Assembly (NCBI GenBank): GCA_016719465.1
Contig: JADJYY010000025.1
Coordinates: 8,902 to 72,901 of the forward strand
Source of the DNA: Hydrogenophilales bacterium
Lineage (GTDB): Bacteria; Pseudomonadota; Gammaproteobacteria; Burkholderiales; Thiobacillaceae
Direction: 5' to 3'
DNA: 64,000 bases
Every line of letters starts with the position of its first letter. Position 1 is the first letter of the stretch. Both the position numbers and the translations under genes were made by a program. The notes under the pieces are model-generated. The model did not search any database and was not told the DNA's origin. It worked only from the letters and a program-made list of their open reading frames with translations. This document shows positions 57,128 to 64,000 of the stretch, piece after piece.

Positions 57128-57874
57128 TCAAAACTGGAAATAGAGGGGGCCATTCTGCCGCAAGCGGCGCCTGACGGTCTCCCACTCGGGGAACAGGGTC
57201 TCCACCTCGCGCCAGAAGGCGGGGGAATGATCCCGCCGCCGGAAATGGGCCAGCTCGTGGCAGATCACGTAATCGATCTCTTCCGGGGAAGCCTTGGCCA
57301 GGCGCCAGTTCAGGCTGACCACGCCCTTCGGCGACAGGCTGCCCCAGCGGGTGCGGGCATCGGACAGGCGCAGCGGCGGGGTCGGGCGGCCCAGGCGGGC
57401 GGCATGATGGGCCAGGCGCTCCATCAGCAGGGGACGCGCCTGGTGCCGATACCAGTGGGAAACCACGGTCTCGACGGCCGTTTCCTCCGCGGCGCAGAAC
57501 AGCCGGTCCATTTCTTGGCGCGCGGCGGGTCGGCCTCCCGGCGCAAGCATGACCAGGGTCAGCCTGCCGCCGAGCCAGGGCAGCTCGGCGCCGTCGCGCC
57601 AGGTAAAAACCCGGGTCCGGGCCGATTCCAGCCGCTCCTTCAGCCAGTCCGCGTGGCGTCGCAGGAAGCGATCCACTTCGTGCTGGGGCAGGCGCAGGGG
57701 AGCGTTGACGGCGATCTCGCCCCGGTCGGTGACGCGCAGAGCCAGGGTGCGGCGCGCGGAACTGCGCTTCAGGAGGTAGACGGCGTCGTGGCCGGCGATG
57801 GGCAGTGGCAGGGTTTCCTCCACCCGGGTCGGCGAGCGCCGACCTTTCAACCAGCTCACCCGCGCCGACCCCAA
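57128..57874 (-). CDS. YgjP-like M48-type metal-dependent hydrolase (DUF45)
   Basis: About 248 residues: RRTLALRVTDRGEIAVNAPL, RWGSLSPKGVVSLNWRLAKA, and zinc motif VICHELAHFRRRDHSPAFWR with HExxH plus the downstream His, as in the DUF45/WLM family. Role unknown. There is no ATG near the beginning; TTG 57874 or GTG 57859 are the candidate starts, so the N-terminus is uncertain by a few residues. First gene of the gloA-aat-bpt cluster. Confidence 0.87.
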   Translation of the reverse strand: MGSARVSWLKGRRSPTRVEETLPLPIAGHDAVYLLKRSSARRTLALRVTDRGEIAVNAPLRLPQHEVDRFLRRHADWLKERLESARTRVFTWRDGAELPWLGGRLTLVMLAPGGRPAARQEMDRLFCAAEETAVETVVSHWYRHQARPLLMERLAHHAARLGRPTPPLRLSDARTRWGSLSPKGVVSLNWRLAKASPEEIDYVICHELAHFRRRDHSPAFWREVETLFPEWETVRRRLRQNGPLYFQF

Positions 57875-57900
57875 CCTGGTGAAACGCTTGCGACCGGAGT

Positions 57901-58068
57901 TCCCCCCTTTGAAAAAGGGGGGTTAGGGGGGATTTCCGAGGCGATCGCCCAAGCACGTGTCGCTAAATCCCCCTCAGTCCCCCTTTTCCAAAGGGGGAAG
58001 CCAGTTCCCCAAGCGCCTTCATGCATATCGACAGCCAACGAAAAGAGCCTTTGCAAAGGGGGAAACTC
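57901..58068. repeat. family A repeats, three adjacent copies
   Basis: The gap between frdB and the ygjP-like gene (57875-58077) is filled by CCCCCCTTTGAAAAAGGGGG with GGGGGGATTT (57901-57940), AAATCCCCCTCAGTCCCCCT with TTTCCAAAGGGGGAA (57965-57999), and a half copy TTTGCAAAGGGGGAAAC (58050-58066). No gene is seen here. Confidence 0.75.
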
Positions 58069-58077
58069 TATTCAACC

Positions 58078-58800
58078 TCACCACAATCCCTGCCGGGCCA
58101 TGCTCCGGCGCAGGTAGGCGATCTGTGTCTGCAAGGGGAGCTGCTTCGGACAGACGTCGTGGCAGCCGAGCAGGCTCATGCAGCCGAACACGCCGCTGTC
58201 GTCCCCCACCACTTCGTAGAAATCGGCGTCGGAACGGACATCGCGGGGATCGAGACGAAAACGGGCGATCTTGTTCATGCCCACGGCGCCGACGAAATCC
58301 GGCCGCATTTGCGCCGTGCCGCAACCGGCCACGCAGCAGCCGCATTCGATGCAGCGGTCCAGTTCGTAGACGGCCTCCGCCATCTCCGGCTCCATGGGCG
58401 CTTCCAGCACGTCCACGTTGGGCTCGGCTTCCAGGTGCAGCCAGGCGCGCAGGCGTTCGCTCATGGCCCGCATCCACTTGCCGGTGTTCACGGAAAGATC
58501 GCCGATGAGCTCGAAGCCCGGCAGGGGAAACAGGCGGATCTCGGCGGGCAGGCTGGCGGTCAGGGTGCGGCAGGCCAGGCCGGGGCGGCCGTTGATGACC
58601 ATGGCGCAGCTGCCGCACACGCCGGCGCGGCAGACGAAGTCGTAGTTGAGGGATGGGTCCTGCTCTTCCCGGATGCGGGTCAGGGCGATGAACAGGGTCA
58701 TGCCCGGCGTCTCGTCCAGGCGGTAGGCCTGGGTCCGGGGCGCATCCGCGGGGTCGCGCGGGTTGTGGCGGAAGACGGTGAAGATGAGGGTTCTGGACAT
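58078..58800 (-). CDS. frdB: fumarate reductase iron-sulfur subunit
   Basis: A 240-residue FrdB/SdhB. The [2Fe-2S] ligands are in FVCRAGVCGSCAMVINGRPG with the last Cys in LACRTL; the 4Fe and 3Fe cluster ligands are in CIECGCCVAGCGTAQ and FGCMSLLGCHDVCPKQLPL. It passes electrons between FrdC hemes and the FrdA flavin. Order C-A-B resembles frdCAB of Wolinella-type quinol:fumarate reductases. Separated from frdA by 167 bases of family A repeats. Confidence 0.94.
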   Translation of the reverse strand: MSRTLIFTVFRHNPRDPADAPRTQAYRLDETPGMTLFIALTRIREEQDPSLNYDFVCRAGVCGSCAMVINGRPGLACRTLTASLPAEIRLFPLPGFELIGDLSVNTGKWMRAMSERLRAWLHLEAEPNVDVLEAPMEPEMAEAVYELDRCIECGCCVAGCGTAQMRPDFVGAVGMNKIARFRLDPRDVRSDADFYEVVGDDSGVFGCMSLLGCHDVCPKQLPLQTQIAYLRRSMARQGLW

Positions 58801-58824
58801 GGCTTAGGGGGCAAGGGGCGTATG

Positions 58825-58955
58825 AATCCCCCCTGCCCCCCTTTTCCAAAGGGGGGTTCCGAACCAAGCGGGCTGCTTCCCTCTTTGAAAAAGAGGCGTC
58901 CCGCGCCGGACGGACAACTCCCCCCTTTGGAAAAGGGGGGGTGGGGGGGATTTTA
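58825..58955. repeat. family A repeats between frdA and frdB
   Basis: Two full copies: AATCCCCCCTGCCCCCCTTT with TCCAAAGGGGGG (58825-58857) and the inverted CCCCCTTTGGAAAAGGGGGG with GGGGGGATTTT (58919-58955), plus a GAAAAAGAGG half between them. They may form hairpins that set frdB expression relative to frdA. Confidence 0.75.
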
Positions 58956-58967
58956 ATAGTGGGCGAC

Positions 58968-60942
58968 TCACGGCAACGGCTCGTCCAGTCGCTCGTTGCG
59001 GGTCCGGTAGCGTTCCGGCAACAGCTGCTTGAAGGACATCAGGTGGGATTGCAGGGCATGGCGGTCCAGCCTGGCTTCGCGCAGTTCGTCCACCTCCGCC
59101 TGGCGGGCGGCGCTCAGGGGGTGTTCGACGATGTTCTTGACGCCGTAGCCCCGGAAGCCCGGCGGCAGTTCCATGTGCATGACATCCAGCATTTCGTAAT
59201 CCAGGCTGGGCAGGTCGTCGCCGGGCTTCCAGCTGGCCAGGGTGCGGTTGAGCCAATGCTTGTCGTCGCGGGCCGGGAAGTCCTCGCGGAAGTGGGCGCC
59301 CCGGCTTTCCGTGCGCTTGAGGGCGCCCAGGGCCACGGTCAGGGCCACCTTGAGCATGCGCGGCAGGCGATAGGCATGGACCAGCTCGGGATTGGCGTCC
59401 AGGCGGCGGCTGCGCATGCCCAGGCGTTGACCGCGCTGGAGCAGCTCGGTCAGTTCGACGACGGCGGCTTCCAGGGCGGGGCCGTTGCGGAACAGGCCCA
59501 CGCTGTCGGTCAGGATGGCCTCCATGCGGCGGCGGATGGCCACCGCGTCCTCGCCGCCCCGGCCGGCGGCGATGGCCGCGAGATCGGCCTGTTCCCGTTC
59601 CAGGAAGTCCCGCGCCAGGCCGGTGGAGAAGTCGATTTCGCCCTGGGGCGACTGACAGAAATCGGCCACGTATTCGCCCACCAGCATGCCGGCCACCACG
59701 GTTTCCGCCACCGAATTGCCGCCCAGGCGGTTGAAGCCGTGCATGTCCCAGCAGGCAGCCTCGCCGCAGGAGAACAGGCCGGACAGCCAGGGCGATTCGC
59801 CGCGATGGTCGGTGCGCACGCCGCCCATGGAGTAATGCTGGGTGGGCCGCACCGGGATGTAGTCCTTCGCCGGGTCGATGCCCAGGAAGTACTGGCAGAT
59901 GTCCTTCACTTCCCGCAGGTTCTTGTCGATGTGGGCGGCGCCCAGACACCGTGATGTCCAGCCAGAGGTGCTCGCCGTAGGGCGACTTGACGCCCTTGCC
60001 CTTGCGCATGTGCTCGGCCATGCGCCGGGACACCACGTCGCGGGAGGCGAGTTCCTTCTTCTCCGGCTCGTAGTCGGGCATGAAGCGGTAGCCGTCGGCG
60101 TCCTTGAGCAGGCCGCCGTCGCCCCGGCAGCCCTCGGTGACCAGGATGCCGGCGGGGACGATGGCGGTGGGGTGGAACTGCACCGCCTCCATGTTGCCCA
60201 GGCGGGCGACGCCGGTCTCCAGGGCCAGGGCGGCGCCCATGCCCTCGTTGATGAGGGCGTTGGTGCTGACCCCCCAGATGCGGCCGTAGCCGCCCGTGGC
60301 GATGACCGTGGCCTTCGCCAGGTAGGCCGTGAGTTCGCCGGTGACCAGGTCGCGCACCACGGCGCCATGGCAGCGGTGGCCGTCGTGGATCAGGGCCAGG
60401 GCCTCGACCCGCTCCCGCACCGGGATGGCCTCGCCGATGACCCGGTCGGACACCGCGTAGAGCATGGCGTGGCCGGTGCCGTCGGAGGTGTAGCAGGTGC
60501 GCCATTTCTTGGTGCCGCCGAAATCCCGGGCGGTGATGAGGCCGTGGGCCGCGTCCTTCTCGGTGAGGGTCACGCGCTGGCCGTTGATCACCACCTGGTG
60601 GTCGCCCCGCCTGACCCGGTTCCAGGCCACGCCCCAGGCCGCCAGCTCCCGCGCCGCCTTGGGCGCCATGTGGGCGAACATGCGGGCGACCAGCTGGTCG
60701 CAACCCCAGTCGGAGCCGCGCACCGTGTCCTCGAAATGGACGTCCTCGTTGTCGCCCTCGCCCTTGATGCAGTTGGCCAGGCTGGCCTGCATGCCGCCCT
60801 GGGCGGCGACGGAATGGGAGCGCTTGGCCGGCACCAGGGACAGGATCAGGGGTTCCAGGCCGCGCCGCCTGATGCCGATGGCGGTGCGCTGGCCGGCCAG
60901 TCCGCCGCCGATGACCAGCGCGTCGGTGTAGATGAGGTTCAT
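58968..60942 (-). CDS. frdA: fumarate reductase flavoprotein subunit (one frameshift)
   Basis: FrdA of 657 residues after correcting one base. N-terminus DALVIGGGLAGQRTAIGIRR binds FAD; SHSVAAQGGMQASLAN is the flavinylation-His region; QFHPTAIVPAGILVTEGCRG, then RPTQHYSMGGVRTDHRGE and GEAACWDMHGFNRLGGNSVA, are active-site motifs. An extra base at about 59946 shifts the frame in WLDITV/LGAAHIDK; both sides are otherwise intact. As written the gene would yield a hybrid running to 58804. A consensus error is as likely as a true mutation. Succinate or fumarate is the expected substrate. Confidence 0.88.
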
Positions 60943-60969
60943 GCGATAACCGTCGGGGCAGACAACAAG

Positions 60970-61812
60970 TCAGTCCCCCCCTTTCCCAAAGCCCCCGTTC
61001 GGGGATAAAGGGGGTTGGGGGATTTCAGCAAGCTGAACGGGACCGACTCCCGCAAATCCCCCCTGCCCCCCTTTTCCAAAGGGGGGAAAAACCGTGGAAA
61101 TCGGCCGGTAACGCTCGCCGACCCGGTCGGCGTGCTCGATGCCCAGTTTCATGTAGGCGGCCAGGGTCAGCAGCCCCAGGGCCAGGAAGAACAGGGTGAA
61201 AGCCCATTTCAGGCGCTTGAGCTTGCGCCGGGCGCCGTCGCCGTCGGCGAACCCGCCCCATTTCACCGCCAGGCGATAGAGGCCGACGCTGCCGTGCAGT
61301 TCCACCAGGAACAGCAGGACCAGGTACAGGGGCCACATGCGTCCGCTCCAGACCCGGTCGGCGGACTCGAAGGGGCCGATCAGTTCCGGGTGGGTCATCA
61401 TGAGGTAGAGGTGCACCGGGGCCAGGAAGAACATGCCGAAACCGGTGATGACCTGGACGAACCAGAGGGTGGTGTCCTCGTGGCGCATGTCGCGCATGTG
61501 CCGCCAGTACTCCGCGTGCTGGCGCCAGTGGGTGGGGAACTTGCGCACGGCCAGCCAGGCGTGGAGGACGAACAGGCCGAAGATGCCGGCGACGAACAGG
61601 GAAACCAGCCAGGGCAGCGGCTTGCCGAAGAAATAGTAGCCCTCGAAGAAGCGCGCCACGACCCACATGGCATCGTTACCCAGCAGGATGGAGGAGACGA
61701 AGAACATGTGCAGCCACATGAACAGGCCCAGGATCAGGCCGCTGACGCTCTGCAGCAGGTCCATGCGGGCGGGCCAGCTACTGGCCTTGGGGGTGGGTGG
61801 CGCGGAATTCAC
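60970..61812 (-). CDS. frdC: fumarate reductase cytochrome b subunit
   Basis: A 280-residue diheme-type FrdC: ARMDLLQSVSGLILGLFMWL, HMFFVSSILLGND, LFVLHAWLAVRKFPTHWRQH, ITGFGMFFLAPVHLYLMMTH and LVELHGSVGLYRLAVKWG carry five TM helices and candidate heme histidines. GTG 61812 is preferred (GGAG eight bases upstream, family members start well before ARLDLLQS); ATG 61764 is an alternative. The last 35-40 residues are encoded by family A repeats (60974-61090), so the natural C-terminus has been replaced. Confidence 0.9.
   Translation of the reverse strand: MNSAPPTPKASSWPARMDLLQSVSGLILGLFMWLHMFFVSSILLGNDAMWVVARFFEGYYFFGKPLPWLVSLFVAGIFGLFVLHAWLAVRKFPTHWRQHAEYWRHMRDMRHEDTTLWFVQVITGFGMFFLAPVHLYLMMTHPELIGPFESADRVWSGRMWPLYLVLLFLVELHGSVGLYRLAVKWGGFADGDGARRKLKRLKWAFTLFFLALGLLTLAAYMKLGIEHADRVGERYRPISTVFPPFGKGGQGGFAGVGPVQLAEIPQPPLSPNGGFGKGGD
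60974..61090. repeat. family A repeats forming the 3' end of frdC
   Basis: Two copies: CCCCCCCTTTCCCAAAGCCC with GGGGATAAAGGGGGTTGGGG (60975-61020) and AAATCCCCCCTGCCCCCCTT with TTCCAAAGGGGGG (61055-61086). In the frdC frame they encode Gly/Pro-rich FPPFGKGGQGGF and PQPPLSPNGGFGKGGD. Confidence 0.75.
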
Positions 61813-61856
61813 GACATCGGGCTCCGCTTTGCATGTTACGCCATGTTGCGGCGCAG

Positions 61857-62558
61857 CTAAAGCCTTGCCATGGTGTTTTCGATCCAGGCCTCGGTATCCG
61901 CCAGAACTTGCGTGGCCTTGCGACCGGCGGTGGGGATGGGGGGACCGATGACCACGGTGATGAGACCTGGCCGCTTGACGAAGGCGTTCTTCGGCCAGCA
62001 GATGCCGGCGTTGTGGGCCACCGGCACCACGGGCACCCCCGCCTTGGCGGCCAGCCAGGCGCCGCCGACCTGGTAGTTGCCCTTCTCTCCCGGCGCCACC
62101 CGCGTTCCCTCCGGGAACACCAGCACCCAGAACCCGGCCTGCAGCCGCGCCTTGCCCTGGGCCTCCACCTGTTTCATGGCTTCCCGGCCGGCGGCCCGAT
62201 CGATGGCGATGGGGCTGAACAGGGCCAGGCCCCAGCCGAAGAAGGGGATGTGGAGCAGGTTCTTCTTCAGCACGAAGGACAGGGGCGGAAAGATCTGCTG
62301 GAAGGCGATGGTCTCCCAGGCCGACTGGTGCTTGGACAAGACCACGCTGGGTTCCCTGGGCAGGTTTTCCAGGCCTTCGACCCGGAAGCGGATGCCCAGG
62401 ATCACCCGCGCCAGCCAGATCACCATGCGGCCCCACAGGGTGATGACCCGGTAGCGTGGCAGGGGCGGCAGGAAGAACAGGAACAGGATGAACGTCACGA
62501 AGGGCACTGTGAAGGCCACCTTCAGGACGAAGAACAGCAGGGAACGCAGGAACGGCAT
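61857..62558 (-). CDS. plsC: 1-acyl-sn-glycerol-3-phosphate acyltransferase
   Basis: A 233-residue PlsC: N-terminal TM, motif I SKHQSAWET (HX4E in place of HX4D, a variant I associate with betaproteobacteria), motif II/III region SPIAIDRAAGREAM, motif III VFPEGTRVAPG and motif IV VVPVAHNAG. It makes phosphatidic acid for phospholipid synthesis. Lies between gmhB and frdC on the same strand. Confidence 0.93.
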   Translation of the reverse strand: MPFLRSLLFFVLKVAFTVPFVTFILFLFFLPPLPRYRVITLWGRMVIWLARVILGIRFRVEGLENLPREPSVVLSKHQSAWETIAFQQIFPPLSFVLKKNLLHIPFFGWGLALFSPIAIDRAAGREAMKQVEAQGKARLQAGFWVLVFPEGTRVAPGEKGNYQVGGAWLAAKAGVPVVPVAHNAGICWPKNAFVKRPGLITVVIGPPIPTAGRKATQVLADTEAWIENTMARL

Positions 62559-62582
62559 GGAGAATGGGTCAGAAGGGGTCGA

Positions 62583-63125
62583 TCAGTCCGTTTCGGAAAT
62601 GATGATGTTGGCGGCCTCCCGCAGGTCCTCGAACACCGGCACGTCCTCGGGCAGTTCGCCGCCTTCGAGGGTTCTCATGCCCTTGCCGGTCTTCACCAGC
62701 ATGGGCTTGGCGCCGACGCTGAGGGCGGCCTGGATATCCCGCAGGGCATCGCCCACGGCGGGCACGCCCTTGAGGTCCACGTGCAGGCGCTGGGCGATTT
62801 CCTGGAACAGGCCGGCCTTGGGCTTGCGGCACTGGCAACGGGAATCGGCCGTGTGGGGGCAGAAGAACACGGCGTCGATGCGCCCGCCGGCCAGGGCCAC
62901 CAGCTTGTGCATCTTGGCGTGGATGGCATTCAGGGTGGCCATGTCGAACAGCCCCCGGCCGATGCCGGACTGGTTGGAGGCCACCACCACCCGGAAACCC
63001 GCCTGGGAAAGGCTGGAAATGGCCTCCAGGCTGCCGGGAATGGGCTTCCATTCCAGGGGGCTCTTGATGAACTGGTCGGAGTCGTAATTGATGACCCCGT
63101 CGCGATCGAGGATGACGAGCTTCAT
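62583..63125 (-). CDS. gmhB: D-glycero-beta-D-manno-heptose-1,7-bisphosphate 7-phosphatase
   Basis: A 180-residue HAD phosphatase: ILDRDGVINYDSDQFI, VVVASNQSGIGRGLFD, the zinc-binding insert FCPHTADSRCQCRKPKAGLF and VGDALRDIQAAL. It acts in ADP-heptose synthesis for LPS core. Coupled to plsC downstream (24 bases) and overlapping the GGDEF gene stop by four bases. Confidence 0.95.
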   Translation of the reverse strand: MKLVILDRDGVINYDSDQFIKSPLEWKPIPGSLEAISSLSQAGFRVVVASNQSGIGRGLFDMATLNAIHAKMHKLVALAGGRIDAVFFCPHTADSRCQCRKPKAGLFQEIAQRLHVDLKGVPAVGDALRDIQAALSVGAKPMLVKTGKGMRTLEGGELPEDVPVFEDLREAANIIISETD

Positions 63126-64000
63126 GACGAGCCTCCGGTGGAATCCCGGGGGGTATTTTCGTCCCCCGGCCGGTCAGGCTCAAGAGTGCCCTGGCCGGCT
63201 TGCCCGTTGGCCGCCTCCATCCGATCGCCGCCCGGGTACCTGGCGGCGTGCAAGGCCTCGTCCGCGCGCCCCATGAGGGCCCGCGGGGATTCCCCCGGCC
63301 GCCACTGGGCCACGCCCAGGCTGACGGTGAAATGCAGGGTGCCCTCCCGCCGCCGCACGGGCGTGCGCCGGACCTCCAGCCGCAGGCGCTCGGCCACGGC
63401 GGATGCGGCGGCCAGATCGGCGCCGGGCAGCAGCATGACGAATTCCTCCTCCCCCAGGCGGGCCAGCATGTTCACCTCGCCCAGCGTGGCGCGACAGGCC
63501 TCGGCCAGGGCCTTGATCACCTGGTCGCCGTGGGGGTGGCCGTAGGTATCGCCGATCTGCTTGAAATAATCGATATCGGCGATCAACAAGGACAGGGGCG
63601 CGCCCTTGGCCCGGGCCTGGGCGAAGGCCTGGTCCGCCTGGTCGAAGAAATGGCAGCGGTTGGAAATGCCGGTCAAGGCATCCCGTCGGGCATTCTCGCC
63701 AGGCTCGGGTTCCGGCCGCCCACGCGCCTCGATTTCCCGGGCCAGGCTTTCATTGGCCCGCCGCAGCAGGGTGGCATCCCGATAGCTTTCCCGCAGCAGG
63801 CGGCTGACGCGATGGGCGGTCTGCATGCCGAACAGGTTGAGGGCGATCAGCAGCAGGGACAGGATCAGGACATAGTTGTCAGGCGGCAGGAAGTGTTGCA
63901 CCAGGAGCCAGATGAAGGCCAGCGTGGAAATCACCGCAACCACCGTGGCCGGCAGGAATCGGTTGGGGATGAAGACGTAGACGCCCAGCAGCATGACCAT
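63122..64000 (-). CDS. membrane GGDEF (diguanylate cyclase-like) protein, truncated by window
   Basis: The gene enters from beyond base 64000; 292 residues are visible. Three TM-like segments (VMLLGVYVFIPNRFL, TVVAVISTLAFIWLLVQHFL, YVLILSLLLIALNLFGMQ) precede a short helical linker and a GGDEF domain (DALTGISNRCHFFDQADQAF, LIADIDYFKQIGDTYGHPHG, MLARLGEEEFVMLLPG, SLGVAQW). The signature reads GEEEF instead of GGEEF, so activity is uncertain. Metal and base-binding positions (DIDYFKQ-D-GHPHGD) look intact. The 3' end overlaps gmhB. Confidence 0.88.
   Translation of the reverse strand: MVMLLGVYVFIPNRFLPATVVAVISTLAFIWLLVQHFLPPDNYVLILSLLLIALNLFGMQTAHRVSRLLRESYRDATLLRRANESLAREIEARGRPEPEPGENARRDALTGISNRCHFFDQADQAFAQARAKGAPLSLLIADIDYFKQIGDTYGHPHGDQVIKALAEACRATLGEVNMLARLGEEEFVMLLPGADLAAASAVAERLRLEVRRTPVRRREGTLHFTVSLGVAQWRPGESPRALMGRADEALHAARYPGGDRMEAANGQAGQGTLEPDRPGDENTPRDSTGGSS

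Overview
This is a high-GC (roughly two-thirds G+C) chromosomal segment of a Gram-negative bacterium, most likely a betaproteobacterium of the Rhodocyclales/Nitrosomonadales/Burkholderiales kind. The pointers are adjacent aat and bpt, a PlsC with an HQSAWE motif, group II truncated hemoglobin, PilZ, diguanylate cyclase, frdCAB, and a GC-rich intergenic repeat at 831-890 of a type I associate with betaproteobacteria. The lineage is an inference. I see no rRNA, tRNA, CRISPR array, prophage or integrase.

Layout. 1-4.9 kb: a tripartite RND efflux unit (adaptor cut by the window edge, permease, His-rich periplasmic protein, small lipoprotein). 5.3-26.7 kb: a co-oriented accessory island of signalling and cell-death-type proteins. 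It holds a DUF4062/TIR-like TPR protein, a metacaspase, an 1852-residue protein with two lipase-type hydrolases and a CHAT protease, an M15 peptidase, a TIR-FxsC protein, a ParA-TPR membrane protein, two further membrane proteins, a decayed TIR-TPR gene, a patatin phospholipase and three TIR proteins with a membrane segment and different C-terminal domains. 26.8-34.1 kb: a B12-type radical SAM protein and a sigma-54 activator, divergent from an operon with a near-perfect sigma-54 promoter (NifX-like, DUF2141, DUF302, split permease, SQR-like oxidoreductase). 34.3-39.3 kb: a VapBC-like module, truncated hemoglobin, DUF302, rhodanese, DUF3365 heme protein, SLAC1 channel and folA.

39.4-52.1 kb lies between folA and thyA, which are commonly neighbours. 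It holds an ABC efflux operon, HicAB, an outer-membrane protein, a SagB-like nitroreductase, a REP/RAYT system (one intact transposase, two remnants, seven palindromes), an ISL3-family IS with exact target duplication, and an AT-richer stretch with an attC-like site and cassette-like genes. 52.2-57.9 kb: a tight minus-strand cluster (ygjP-like, gloA, aat, bpt, hypothetical, lipoprotein protease, PilZ, thyA). 58-64 kb: GGDEF, gmhB, plsC, frdC, frdA (one frameshift), frdB.

How parts may work together. The island combines sensors with a membrane segment (TIR-TM proteins), an ATPase hub (ParA/FxsC pair) and effectors predicted to attack NAD+, proteins and lipids. I read it as a candidate abortive-infection or stress-triggered death system; this is inference from architecture. 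Four repeat families pepper the rest, and one family has entered coding sequence in frame in the radical SAM gene and supplies the C-terminus of frdC. Several frame breaks (TPR array, frdA, IS transposase) could be real decay or consensus errors in the assembly.
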